Shown: positions 43,844-52,983, counted from the first letter of the stretch. The stretch: DNA of 64,000 nt from Streptomyces sp. Y2F8-2 (GCF_014905555.1 NZ_BNGS01000004.1:620001-684000); one strand, 5' to 3'. A program made the numbers and translations. Notes: generated by a model from the letters alone, not told the origin.

Positions 43844-43870
43844 TGCTCTGACCGGGAAGGTTCGCCGGGG
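43844..43870 (+). repeat. 27-bp inverted repeat, left copy
   Basis: This 27-mer (TGCTCTGACC...CGCCGGGG) recurs exactly, in inverse orientation, at 45877-45903. Flanking bases are also similar (AG before, TGGT after). It lies between the protease and IS630 copy 2 and looks like a transposon end. Confidence 0.85.
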
Positions 43871-43926
43871 TGGTCGTCTGGGCGGTTGGATGCACGGTGA
43901 CGTCCGTTCCGACCGCTGGAGGTGTC

Positions 43927-45013
43927 GTGGCCGAGCCTGTGCGGGTGCGTAGGTTGACCGATCAGGAGGGGCAGAAGCTGCAGCAGATCGTGCGCCGGGG
44001 CAGCACCAGTTCGGTGCGCTACCGGCGCGCGATGATGCTGCTGGCTTCGGCCGGTGGGAACCGGGTGCCGGTGATCGCGCAGCTGGTGCAGGCCGATGAG
44101 GTCACCGTCCGCGACTCTGAACCCTCAGTGGGCGGGAGGCCGTCCCCGCCTGCTCAGCCTTGACGACGAGGACTTCGTCGTGCAGACGGCCACCACCCGC
44201 CCGACCAAGCTCGGCCAGCCCTTCACTCGCTGGTCCATCCGCAAACTCGCCGCCTTCCTGCGGAAAGTGCACGGCCGTGTCATCCAGATCGGCCGCGAGG
44301 CGTTACGGTGCCTGCTCGCCCGCCGCGGCGTCACCTTCCAGCGGACCAAGACGTGGAAGGAGTCGCCGGACCCTGAGCGCGACGCCAAGCTGTACCGCAT
44401 CGAGGAGGTGCTGGAGCGTTTCCCGGACCGTGTCTTCGCGTTCGACGAGTTCGGGCCGCTCGGGATCCGGCCCACCGCCGGGTCGTGCTGGGCCGAGCAG
44501 GGCCGGCCCGAGCGGCATCCCGCGACGTACCACCGCACCCACGGGGTGCGCTACTTCCACGGTTGCTACTCGATCGGCGACGACACCCTCTGGGGCGTCA
44601 ACCGCCGCAAGAAGGGTGCCGCGAACACCCTGGCCGCGCTGAAGTCGATCCGGGCCGCCCGCCTCGACGGCGCGCCGATCTACGTCATCCTGGACAACCT
44701 GTCCGCCCACAAGTGCGCCGACATCCGTCGCTGGGCGAAGAAGAACAAGGTCGACCTGTGCTTCACCCCGACCTACGCGTCCTGGGCCAACCCGATCGAG
44801 GCCCACTTCGGACCGCTGCGGCAGTTCACCGTCGCCAACTCCAACCACCGCAACCACACCGCCCAGACGCGGGCTCTCCACGCCTACCTGCGCTGGCGCA
44901 ACGCCAACGCCCGCCACCCAGACATCCTCGCAGCTCAACGCCGTGAACGTGCTCGGATCCGCAGCGAAAAGGGCATCCGCTGGGGCGGCAGGCCTCCTCA
45001 AGTCGCAGCCTGA
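43927..45013 (+). mobile_element. IS630-family transposase, copy 2 (nearly full, internal deletion)
   Basis: GTG 43927 starts AEPVRVRRLTDQEGQKLQQI as in copy 1, but after QLVQADEVTVRD about 40 bases present in copy 1 are missing, removing the recognition helix and shifting frame. The rest is one open frame (from ATG 44096) to 45013 with an intact DDE set: FAFDEFGPLG, VILDNLSAH, ANPIEAHFG. The C-terminus ends GIRWGGRPPQVAA. It could not bind its ends normally, but the catalytic domain seems recently active. Confidence 0.88.
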
Positions 45014-45045
45014 CCCAGCCCGGTGAAGCCCATGCAGGCACAGCC

Positions 45046-45846
45046 CTAGCTTCGGCTGCGTATCATCGACATCAGCAGCCCGTGGGTCTCGTCGTCGGCG
45101 GCGACCACAAGCCCACGACCGGCCTCACCAATCGGGGCACCATCGATCCCGGTGACAACGCAGCCAGCAGCCCTACACAAAGCGATGCCAGCCGCGAAAT
45201 GCACGCTCCTGGGGAAGTCGCCACCATCGGTGACATACGCGGCGCGCTTGCCGGCAGCGACCCAGGCCAGCGCCAGCGTCGTGGATACGACGCGCGGCCT
45301 GAAACGTTCGACGAACTCGGGGTGAGCCAGCAGATCCACGGCCCGGAATCCGGGCGCACTCGGGAACGGCGGATCCAGGTTGACGTCCACCAACCGGGTA
45401 GCAGGCGAGGGCGTCAGTAGTGCGTCGTCGGCCCCGTCATGCCGCACCCAGGCGCTCTCCCCATCGGTGAAGAAGACCTCGCCGCTAAACGGGTCGGCCA
45501 CCGCCGCCGCCCCATCGCGCAGTGCCACGTTCACGGCTACCAGCATGTTGCCAACGGCGTAGTTCAGCGTGCCGCACAGGGGATCCACCAACCACTGGCG
45601 CACAGCGTCGACGGCGCCCTGCTGCCCGCCTTCCTCGCCGAGCACCGCGTCATCGGGCCGTGCGGCACGGATGACGCCGAGGATCGTCTTCTCGGCCTCC
45701 ACATCGGCGGCGGTGGCAAAGTCCCCCGCACCCTTGTCGATGCGGTTGAGCCGCTGGCCGTACATATTGCGGACCACATCCGCGCCAGCCCGCGCCCCGG
45801 CTATCGCGACTGCAGCATCGTCTGAGCTCGCGTATGAGTTGATCAC
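45046..45846 (-). CDS. Inositol-monophosphatase-family protein with altered metal site
   Basis: GTG 45846 gives 266 residues. Motifs are DFATAADVEAEKTI, LGEEGG (Glu71-Glu72) and WLVDPLCGTLNY (Asp88), then the C-terminal RGLVVAADDETH. In canonical family members the central motif is DPxDGT; here Cys91 replaces the second Asp, a metal-2 ligand. This variant is seen in some actinobacterial homologues, so it is probably a subfamily trait. Phosphatase activity on a sugar or inositol phosphate is plausible but not certain. It converges on IS630 copy 2 and lies inside the 27-bp inverted repeats. Confidence 0.82.
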   Translation of the reverse strand: MINSYASSDDAAVAIAGARAGADVVRNMYGQRLNRIDKGAGDFATAADVEAEKTILGVIRAARPDDAVLGEEGGQQGAVDAVRQWLVDPLCGTLNYAVGNMLVAVNVALRDGAAAVADPFSGEVFFTDGESAWVRHDGADDALLTPSPATRLVDVNLDPPFPSAPGFRAVDLLAHPEFVERFRPRVVSTTLALAWVAAGKRAAYVTDGGDFPRSVHFAAGIALCRAAGCVVTGIDGAPIGEAGRGLVVAADDETHGLLMSMIRSRS

Positions 45847-45876
45847 ACCGTGCAGACTATCGAGGCGAAGCTACCG

Positions 45877-45903
45877 CCCCGGCGAACCTTCCCGGTCAGA
45901 GCA
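45877..45903 (-). repeat. 27-bp inverted repeat, right copy
   Basis: Exact reverse complement of 43844-43870. Immediately beyond it on the minus strand lies the N-terminal part of an IS5-type transposase (45905-46060), so these repeats may be that element's ends. Confidence 0.85.
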
Positions 45904-45904
45904 G

Positions 45905-46060
45905 TAGGGGCTGTGGGTGGTCAGCACGGCGCGCGATGTGGTCGCGGCGAGCCGGGCGTAGGTGTGCCCGCACCGCAGGTGGGCGAGGACGAGCAGGGCG
46001 CAGTCGTGATCGGCGTCAGCCTGCGGGATCAAGGTGATCGGCTTCGGGCGCTCGCTCGTG
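45905..46060 (-). mobile_element. IS5-type transposase N-terminal fragment
   Basis: The minus strand reads ADHDCALLVLAHLRCGHTYA and RLAATTSRAVLTTHSPYC, similar to the N-terminal helix-turn-helix of H-repeat/IS5-like DDE transposases. The rest is not found. Confidence 0.5.
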
Positions 46061-46123
46061 TGGAACCACTTTTTCGGGTTGCCGCCTCGGCCGCGCAGGC
46101 GGCCAGCAGTTCGACTGCTTCCC

Positions 46124-46291
46124 GGGCAGTGGGTCAGATGGCAGTTGAACTACCGGTTCACCAACGCCCTGGGAATCCGCGGCTGGTCGTACTGGCTCGA
46201 CACGTTCAACATCGCTTGCGGCCCCGTCGACAGGAATGTCTTCCTGTCAGAGCCGACCGTGATCATCGATGAGTGCGCTCCGGTTGGATAG
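46124..46291 (+). pseudogene. C-terminal fragment of an unidentified protein
   Basis: GQWVRWQLNYRFTNALGIRG, then WLDTFNIACGPVDRNVFLSE and IIDECAPVG end at a TAG. It is rich in aromatic residues and well-ordered, so it is likely a genuine protein end, perhaps secreted. No start and no family recognised. Confidence 0.35.
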
Positions 46292-46460
46292 AGCATTTCT
46301 GAAGGTCTTGGTCCAACCGCTGAAGGACTCGTTGGAGGCGATGACGACGCTGTTCTTCTCCTCGCGTTCGGTCAGGACCTGGAAGAGGAGTTCGGCGCCA
46401 CGACGGTCGACTTCCATGTAGCCGAGTTCGTCGATGCAGAGCAGGTCGACGAACCGTATT
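46290..46460 (-). mobile_element. IstB (IS21) fragment
   Basis: On the minus strand DLLCIDELGYMEVDRRGAEL, REEKNSVVIASNESF and SGWTKTF match the Walker B region onward of IstB. It overlaps the sequence type seen at 5329-5530 but is a different portion. Confidence 0.7.
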
Positions 46461-46516
46461 GGGCAACGGTCTCGGTCAGCTGCTGCCGCCGCAGCGGCAG
46501 CGTGCTGCCCGATGGC

Positions 46517-47173
46517 TTACTCGGCCTGGCCGGCTTCTGCCTGGCCCCGGACTGGCGTGGTCGCCTGCTCGGCCGCACCGGGGGCGGTGTAGAAGACGGA
46601 GCTGCCCTGCTTGGTCCGCTGGGCCTGGTTCTTGGCGACGAGTCCTTCGAGGGTGGTACGCACGACGGTGGCCTTGATGCCTCGCTCGGGATGCGCCTGG
46701 CCGAGCGCGGTGGCGACTTCGGCCGCGGAGCGCGGTTCGCTCTGCTCGGTGAGGTGGCTGCGGACGAGTTCGACCAGCGTGGGCTGGGCCGCCTTCGCGG
46801 CTGCGGCTTTGTTGCTGGAGTTTTTGGCCGCCGGCGCCGGCTTGTTGCTGGTCGTGGCGCTCTGTGGGCCGGCTGCCTTCTTCGTGCGCGTCCGTTTGCC
46901 CGCGCCGGGCTCAGCAGCGGCCTTCTTGCGCGGAGCAGGCACCGCGGCACCGTCCGAACCGGCTGTGGGCTGAACCGGCGCCGGCGAAAGCCCAAGGACC
47001 TGCTGCACCTGCATCAGCACGGAGTGGTCATGCTGCAGCGCGGCCAGCTGCTCCTGCAGTGCAGTGATCTCCGCATTGATACGTTCCTGCTCCTTGGCGT
47101 TGCGTTCGAGGTCGCTGCTTACCTGTGCGGCGTACTGCGATGTCAGTTCAGTGCCGGAATTCGTGATCGACAT
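46517..47173 (-). CDS. Coiled-coil plus winged-helix protein with Ala/Lys-rich linker
   Basis: ATG 47173 follows AAAGG by 8 bases. The 218-residue product has three parts: an N-terminal coiled coil (SSDLERNAKEQERINAEITA to about residue 65), a basic low-complexity linker (PRKKAAAEPGAGKRTRTKKA to about 125), and a C-terminal winged helix (LVELVRSHLTEQSEPRSAAE, GIKATVVRTTLEGLVAKNQA, SSVFYTA). The linker resembles histone-H1-like tails. It may be a nucleoid-associated or DNA-binding regulator. It is monocistronic between mobile debris. Confidence 0.75.
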   Translation of the reverse strand: MSITNSGTELTSQYAAQVSSDLERNAKEQERINAEITALQEQLAALQHDHSVLMQVQQVLGLSPAPVQPTAGSDGAAVPAPRKKAAAEPGAGKRTRTKKAAGPQSATTSNKPAPAAKNSSNKAAAAKAAQPTLVELVRSHLTEQSEPRSAAEVATALGQAHPERGIKATVVRTTLEGLVAKNQAQRTKQGSSVFYTAPGAAEQATTPVRGQAEAGQAE

Positions 47174-47351
47174 GGGTCGACCTTTCTCTGGGTTTCTTGG
47201 CGTGCATGCAGCACCTGTGGTGCAGGCGCAGAAAGCCGCGCACCTGCGTTCGCGCGCTGGGATCCGAGCGGCAGCGCAGATGACTGCTGCGCGTGGCCAG
47301 GCATAGAGATAGTACGGATGGGTGGAGCCTGTTGCTCTTCTTGAGTGACGA

Positions 47352-48293
47352 CTATTTCTCAACCTGAGCTTCATGGTTCCAATTAATGGGGTTGCCTGGG
47401 GCATACAGCGGGATGACTTCAGGCCTGCTGGTGGGGAGTTGCCACAGGACTTCGTCGGTGTCTTGGGTGTGACGCCAGGCGGCCGGAGCGCGGCTGCTCG
47501 TCAGCCGGTCCAGCAGTTCCGCGGCCTGGTGAGGAGAGTGTTCGGACAGGCGGGCGAGGACGTCAATGTCGGTGCTGCAGTGGACCTGGGTGGAGGTGTG
47601 TAACGCGACCACGAACGCGGTCAGTGCAGGGCATGCGGTGCGGTGGGCGGCATGAGCAGCGGCGCGGGACGCAGTGCCCAGTGCGCGGCATGGTGGTGTG
47701 CGCTGCGACCTGGAACCTGATCCACGACCGCGGCATTCAGCAGCCGCACTCTGAAGTGGGCCGGCCTGAGATCCGGTATCTCGAGCCAGCCGGTGTGAGC
47801 CAGTTCCTCCCACAGTTCCCTACGGCCGCGCAACGCATGCCTCTGAGCAGATCTGCCGGCAGCCGGACGTGACCGCGGGTGTGTCGGCCCGCAGGGCGCA
47901 CTGCAGGGCCAGTAGTCTGGCGGCAGATGAGGTGAACCGGGGTAGAGCGGCGGCGAGGTAGGTGAGCATCTCCCGCACCCGCACCCGCACCCACACGCGC
48001 TGGTCGAACCCGGACTCGAGTCTGTTGCGTCGGGGAGTTGACGGTCAGCGGGAAGGACGTGGCCGGTAAAGGCCGATCAGGGTGTTTGGCACCACGGCGG
48101 TATGACTCGTCGCCGCCGCGCAGGCCGCACACGTGTCAACCAACCGCCAGGTGCGGCGGCCGCGGTCGCGAGTGAGGGCGAGCAGTACCGGCCCCGCACA
48201 TCCGCGATGACGCGGATGCCAGCAGCAGCCTTGCGCCCGGCACTGGCAGGTGCGCAGATGCCCCGGCAGTACATGGGCGGGTGTGGCAGGCAA
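47352..48293 (-). pseudogene. Multiply frameshifted Cys-rich accessory gene
   Basis: Reading leftward: CQCRAQGCCWHPRHRGCAGP and TWRLVDTCAACAAATSHTAV (48045-48293), REMLTYLAAALPRFTSSAAR then VRLPADLLRGMRC (about 47850-47970), LWEELAHTGWLEIPDLRPAH (47690-47830), and DIDVLARLSEHSPHQAAELL to QVEK-stop at 47352. They form one protein of about 310 residues with at least three frame changes. The parent looks like a conserved hypothetical from Streptomyces accessory replicons, with a zinc-type N-terminus and a helical C-terminus. Confidence 0.6.
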
Positions 48294-48369
48294 GATGCGT
48301 CAGGGCTGCGGATCGCGTAGAGCTTGCCTTGAGGGGAGGAGGGTGTGCGGTGCAGTGAGGGCAGTTCAG

Positions 48370-48558
48370 CGGTGGCACGTCGAACGCACCCACGCCCGGC
48401 AAAACGCCTTCCGCCGGCCGGCCCCCTGCTACGAACGGCGCATCACCGTCATCGCCGCCTTCTTCGATCTCGCCGACATGAGCATCACCGTGTGCAGCTT
48501 GACCCGACGGGCATGGACCACCTACCGCTGGGACGAACGCCCCAAGCGCCGACCATGA
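48370..48558 (+). mobile_element. IS5-family transposase C-terminal fragment
   Basis: HVERTHARQNAFRRPAPCYE, then IAAFFDLADMSITVCSLTRR and TYRWDERPKRRP-stop are the exact style of IS5 C-termini (catalytic Glu in VERT). The upstream part is missing. Confidence 0.8.
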
Positions 48559-48587
48559 CCACACCCCTATCCGCGCCGCCTCCTAGC

Positions 48588-48850
48588 TCAACCGGACGGC
48601 CTGATCGAGGACCATACGACGAACCACTGCTCGGCGCCGTACTTCTCGAATAGCTCCACCTCGGTGAAACCCAGCTTCGCCGCGAGGCGTAACGAGCGGT
48701 CGCTGGCGGTCTGGATGCAGAGCACCACCGGCTCGCCGGGAAGCGCGCCGGCGAACCAGTCGAGGGCCGCTGCGCACGCCTCGGCGGCGTACCCGCGTCC
48801 CACGCCTCCGGAAGGCGCATGTAGCCGAGCTCGGGCTCCCCGGCCATCGG
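48588..48850 (-). pseudogene. GNAT acetyltransferase, C-terminal remnant
   Basis: AGEPELGYMRLPEAW in one frame continues as RGYAAEACAAALDWFAGALP, ASDRSLRLAAKLGFTEVELF, EQWFVVWSS in another (break near 48805). GRGYAAEA is the acetyl-CoA-binding motif A. The N-terminal 70-80 residues are absent. Confidence 0.75.
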
Positions 48851-48868
48851 CTTCGATAGTCTGCGTCA

Positions 48869-49396
48869 GTGGCTGATGCTTCGCTGAGATTCGTGATCGA
48901 CGCTGATCATGGGCAGTTCTACGTTCAAGACCTCGCCCCCTATGACGCGTGGATCGCCGAACACGCGACGGACCCGACCCTGGCACCCGCCGGCTGGACG
49001 AAGGAAGCGGTCTACGTCCATCGCATCGGCGTTGAACCGCACTCGATCTCCGTCGGCACAGCGCGGGACGACATGGTCGAGTCGTTGATCACCGTTCACC
49101 CCTCGGCGCCGACGACGGACCCGACGGCCGAGCACATCGTTGAATGCGACCTTGACGCCCCAACCGGTCAGCTCACCATGTCCAGCCCCGGTACCGACCC
49201 CGAAGATGGGCCGAGCTTGGCTGTTCCCGCTGGAATGCTACGCGTTCGGGTCTCCTACATCCCAGCCGGACCACCGCCAGTCGACACCAACGGAGGCCCC
49301 GGTGACCACTTCCTGTATCAGGTAGATCTCTGGGCATCCGACCGGGGTCGCGGACTCGTTGTCGTCAAGCAGGGGCCAGAAATCTGGGCAGGATAG
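48869..49396 (+). CDS. Conserved hypothetical protein
   Basis: GTG 48869 gives 175 residues: RFVIDADHGQFYVQDLAPYD, GWTKEAVYVHRIGVEPHSIS, MLRVRVSYIPAGPPP and LYQVDLWASDRGRGLVVVKQ. This strand-rich, acidic protein recurs in Streptomyces; it resembles DUF-type proteins sometimes encoded near toxin-immunity genes, but I cannot assign a family. No signal peptide. Confidence 0.65.
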   Translation: MADASLRFVIDADHGQFYVQDLAPYDAWIAEHATDPTLAPAGWTKEAVYVHRIGVEPHSISVGTARDDMVESLITVHPSAPTTDPTAEHIVECDLDAPTGQLTMSSPGTDPEDGPSLAVPAGMLRVRVSYIPAGPPPVDTNGGPGDHFLYQVDLWASDRGRGLVVVKQGPEIWAG

Positions 49397-49445
49397 CTCC
49401 TCGTCTCAGTTTCTCCCGCATAAGGGGTGGGTTGGGGTTTCCTCC

Positions 49446-49729
49446 GTGGAGATCAACAACATGATCCCGGAGGAGGAGCCTGTCCTCGAGGTCTCGCCCA
49501 CCCCGGACGGCCAGGACTGGGTGCGGATGCGCTTGTACTGCCACGCCGACGACCCCGAGCCCGGCATCGGCGACCACGGAGAACGTCACCTCGTCCAATT
49601 GTGGCGCGCCCCGAGACGCCGCCTGTCCACCCCGATATCACCGAGGCAGACCGTCAGGCGCGCGCCGACTACGGGGCGAACATGGCCATGCCTGTTGAGG
49701 ACTACACCGCCACGTACACGCAGACGTAA
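49446..49729 (+). pseudogene. Small hypothetical gene with one frameshift
   Basis: GTG 49446 starts EINNMIPEEEPVLEVSPTPD, then VRMRLYCHADDPEPGIGDHG. At about 49615 the frame must change to continue as PETPPVHPDITEADRQARAD and end EDYTATYTQT-stop (49729). Both halves look coding. One-base error or true frameshift cannot be told apart here. Confidence 0.5.
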
Positions 49730-50723
49730 GCCCCGGTCGACTCGGGGGAGGGTCGACCGGGGCGGTCAGGGAGCGGGGGCGGAGGGCGGTCGCCTCTCGG
49801 CGAGTGGCTCCGTGGGGCTTCAGCCGAACGATCGTCCCCACGGGCGATAGGTGAGGCCCGGGGACACTGTCCCCTCCGCACCCGCACCCAGTTGAACCGC
49901 GAACCAACCTGGTTTGTTTCGCTGCCCTGCGTGAGCTGCGCCACTGCTTCCGAGACCAGTTGGCCAGGCAGGATCCTGGCGCATGCATGCGTAAATCCGC
50001 AACGGCACTTCCCGCCGGAGCTCCCCACACCGACCACACCACCGAGTAGGCTCGAACAGGTCAGGAACACCCGACCATGCCCCCGACCGCCGTCGTCAGG
50101 TCGACCATGGACGTAGGCCTACGCGTCGGGGTCGTGGTGCAGGTCCAGGAAGATGGACCTGAGCGGGCGCGCGGAGGTTGGACCGTCACACGGCTCTGAT
50201 GCCGGTGAGGTCATCCGTCGTTCAGGGCCGCCTGCCCCGCCCCACACATCTCGTCACCGCGTACCGGGGGCCGATGGGGATCAGCGACGACTCCGAGGCC
50301 AACAGGGCCACCGACAAAGCACGAAGGGCCTACGCCAGTGGTCACGGTGCTCGCCTGCAAGTTCGTCGAGACCAGGAGGAGCAGCATCGGCACAGGACCG
50401 CAGCAAGCCCGGGCTTCACCGCAACCCGTTACCTCTTGGGCAACAGCGCTGGCCGTCGTCCTGCCTTGGCGAACCCTCGGTCAGCAAGTGAACAGCAGAA
50501 CGCCGGGTCGGTGCGTATCGGGGATCCGAGGTCCGCGGGTCGCGTGACCGTGCGCCTTGACTCGGGCCGCCGTCGGACGCTTTGATCATGGCGTGCCGGG
50601 CCGTCGCTGCGATACGGCAGAGGTGGGCCCAGCCGGTAGCGGACAGGGTCCAAGTCCGGCCCGAGTCGCCAGGACTGCGGCAGCATCCGAGGCGGGGTCG
50701 TACTGGCGATGGATGGAGCGGAC
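49730..50723. other. One-kilobase interval without a recognised gene
   Basis: Frames of 60-135 codons exist on both strands but none has a family pattern, a good ribosome site or consistent codon bias. It may contain degraded genes. The last 30 bases hold the promoter/start region of the GH114 gene. Confidence 0.4.
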
Positions 50724-51596
50724 ATGTCCGTCATGCGTGTGGCCCGTGTCGGAGCGGCCGCCGCTGTGGTGGCCCTGTTGGCGGTCGCCGGCTGCGGCAC
50801 CAAGGCCGACACGGAGGGCCCCTCGGACGCGAGCCCAGGGCAGAGCCGGTCGCAGGCGTCCGCCTCGCAGAAGTCGACTTCCACCGCGGTCAGGCTCCCA
50901 CCTCTGCACGCCGGGTTCGACTACCAGATCGGGGGCGCCTATCCTCCGCCGCGCGGAGTCCGCGTCGTCAGCCGAGACCGTACGGCGTCCCCCGCGCCGG
51001 GCCTCTACAACATCTGTTACGTCAACGCCTTCCAGGCCCAGCCCGGCGACGAGAAGACATGGCCCGCCGATCTGCTGCTGCGGGACAACAGCGGCGAGGT
51101 GGTCGTCGACCAGGACTGGAACGAGGCGCTGCTCGACATCGGTACGGCGGCCAAGCGCGCCCGGGTGGCGACGCGGATCAACCAGTGGATCGACGGCTGC
51201 GCCGCCAAGGGCTTCGACGCGGTCGAGCCGGACAACTACGACAGCTACACCCGCTCCGACAACCTGCTGAGCGCGCAGGACGCCACCGCCTTCATCACCC
51301 TCCTGTCGGCCCACGCGCACGCCCGCCATCTGGCCATCGGCCAGAAGAACACCCTCGGTCTGGCCGGGCAGCGCCGGCGGACCGGCCTCGACTTCGCCGT
51401 GACGGAGGAATGCGGGCAGTACGACGAGTGCGCCGCGTACGCGAAGGCCTTCGACAACCACGTCGTCGACGTCGAGTACACGGACAGCGGCCTGCGCAAA
51501 GCCCTTGCGGGCTACGGCGACCGGATGAGCATCGTGCGCCGTGACCGGGAGGTGTCCACGCCGGGCAACCCGGGCTATGTGCGCAGGACCACCTGA
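50724..51596 (+). CDS. GH114 (endo-alpha-1,4-polygalactosaminidase-like) lipoprotein
   Basis: ATG 50724 (MSVMRVARV); 50709 is an upstream in-frame option. The 290-residue product has a lipobox (LLAVAGCGTKA), a 35-residue Ser/Gln linker, then the TIM-barrel GH114 domain: FDYQIGGAYPPPRGVRVVSR, ICYVNAFQAQ, WIDGCAAKGFDAVEPDNYDS (the Asp/Glu of GFDAVEPDN are likely catalytic), LAIGQKNTLGL and DFAVTEECGQYDEC. It should cleave galactosaminogalactan-type polymers at the cell surface, or act on envelope glycans. Confidence 0.9.
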   Translation: MSVMRVARVGAAAAVVALLAVAGCGTKADTEGPSDASPGQSRSQASASQKSTSTAVRLPPLHAGFDYQIGGAYPPPRGVRVVSRDRTASPAPGLYNICYVNAFQAQPGDEKTWPADLLLRDNSGEVVVDQDWNEALLDIGTAAKRARVATRINQWIDGCAAKGFDAVEPDNYDSYTRSDNLLSAQDATAFITLLSAHAHARHLAIGQKNTLGLAGQRRRTGLDFAVTEECGQYDECAAYAKAFDNHVVDVEYTDSGLRKALAGYGDRMSIVRRDREVSTPGNPGYVRRTT

Positions 51597-51879
51597 TCTG
51601 TGAGCACGTACGGGTCGCCGTACACGAGGTCCGTTTCGCCGGGAACGACGCTGCCCATGGCGACCTGGTCGACGACCCGATCAGCGCTGCGGAAACGGAG
51701 TCGATTGTTGAGCGGACGGACGAGCGGACGGACATGCTGTTCGAAGGAGTTTCATCGAGCGGGCGAAAACGGCCGCCGAGGCTGCTGCCCGGCAGGCCCG
51801 GGAATGGGCCAGCTCCACGGCGAGCGCCAACGGCGCTGGAGTGAGCGGCGCCTGGTCTGGATCGCGTCAGGGATACTTC

Positions 51880-52740
51880 ATGGCTGTGACGAGCGAGAAC
51901 ACCCCGGCGGTCAGACCGCCGCAGCCTCCGGCCAGACGTCAGATCCAGTCCTGGCAGGAGGCCGAGCACAATGCCGCGGCCTGGATGCGCCACTGGGGGT
52001 ACGAGGACGCCCGTGCCCAGCCCGGCGGTAGCGACGGCGGGGTCGACGTACGCTCGCGGCAGGCGCTGGGGCAGGTCAAGTACCAGGGGGCCGCGGTGGG
52101 GCGGCCCGAACTGCAGCGCCTGTTCGGGGCCCGTGGCCGGGCCATGGACAAGGACCTGCTCTTCTTCACGGGCAGCAGCTACGCCGCCACTGCGCTCGAG
52201 TACGCCGCCGAGAACGGCATCGCGTTGTTCGTCTACGGCCTGGACGGCTCGATGACCGCGGTCAACGCCCCGGCCCGCCGTATCGCCACGGCACCGTCTC
52301 CGACACCGCCCGCGACACCGGCACCGGCCTTCGCCCCCGCGCCGCCCCTCGCCCCTGCGCGGGAGAGGCGACCCGGCACGGGCCGGATCGTGCTGGGCCT
52401 CGTCCTGACCGCCGTTGCGCTGTTCACCCCCGGCGGCGAGGGCTTCGACCCCCGCCCGAACCGGCCCCTGGTGACGCTGCTGATGCTCGTCGTCCCCGCG
52501 GTCCTGGTCGTCTCGGGCCTCCGGGAGAAGTCCCGCCGCCGCTACTGGCCGACCGGCCTGGGCCTGTTCCTGCTGGACCTGCCGGTGGCCTGGCTGACCA
52601 ACGCGCGGCTGTGGCGCGGAGACACCGCCGACGTCCTGGTGCCCGCGACGCTGACCGTGTTGTCCCTCACGGCCGCGACCCTGCTGATCCGCTGGAACAC
52701 CCGCGGCACAGCCGCACCCTCGGGCGAGCCGGCGACCTAG
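51880..52740 (+). CDS. Mrr-type restriction endonuclease-fold protein with C-terminal membrane segments
   Basis: ATG 51880 gives 286 residues. The N-terminal half is an Mrr_cat nuclease: SWQEAEHNAAAWMRHWGYED, GGSDGGVDV (Asp), LGQVKYQG (the Q-x-K of PD-(D/E)xK), then LQRLFGARGRAMDKDLLFFTG. A Pro/Ala linker (about 150-175) leads to four hydrophobic segments, starting GRIVLGLVLTAVALFTPGG. Mrr-family proteins cut modified or foreign DNA; the membrane half suggests DNA cleavage at the membrane or a signalling role. It is monocistronic. A copy of part of the gene lies at 62219-62310. Confidence 0.85.
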   Translation: MAVTSENTPAVRPPQPPARRQIQSWQEAEHNAAAWMRHWGYEDARAQPGGSDGGVDVRSRQALGQVKYQGAAVGRPELQRLFGARGRAMDKDLLFFTGSSYAATALEYAAENGIALFVYGLDGSMTAVNAPARRIATAPSPTPPATPAPAFAPAPPLAPARERRPGTGRIVLGLVLTAVALFTPGGEGFDPRPNRPLVTLLMLVVPAVLVVSGLREKSRRRYWPTGLGLFLLDLPVAWLTNARLWRGDTADVLVPATLTVLSLTAATLLIRWNTRGTAAPSGEPAT

Positions 52741-52840
52741 GACCTCGTGTGGATCATGCCGCGACGCGGGAGCTGGCACGCGCATCAACGCCGGGAGGAG
52801 CAAGCCGCGCGCGGGGTGACAGGACGGCCGTAAGGACAAG

Positions 52841-52967
52841 GTGAAAACTTACGTCTTCGCCACGAAGGTCTCGCTCGACGCATCCAAACAGGTGGCGTCG
52901 ATCACCCTGCCGGTGACGGCGCGACGGGCACTGACCGCCGGTTCGCCTACGCCTTCGGCCGGTAAAG
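52841..52967 (+). pseudogene. C-terminal remnant of a secreted glycoside hydrolase
   Basis: KTYVFATKVSLDASKQVASI and TLPVT continue after a frameshift as TGTDRRFAYAFGR-stop. The YVFA...VASITLP...FAYAFG pattern is common at the very end of Streptomyces secreted GH92/sulfatase-like enzymes. A strong terminator follows, showing that this is a former gene's 3' end. Confidence 0.5.
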
Positions 52968-52983
52968 GGCACCGCAGGCACTC

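Noticed and set aside
46487..47404. Longer start for the coiled-coil/winged-helix protein (to 47404)
   Set aside because: The extension is Arg/Cys-rich and non-coding in character; ATG 47173 has a proper AAAGG site.
50178..50585. 135-codon plus frame in the 49.7-50.7 kb gap
   Set aside because: No ribosome site, no family pattern and mixed codon use; more likely degraded sequence.
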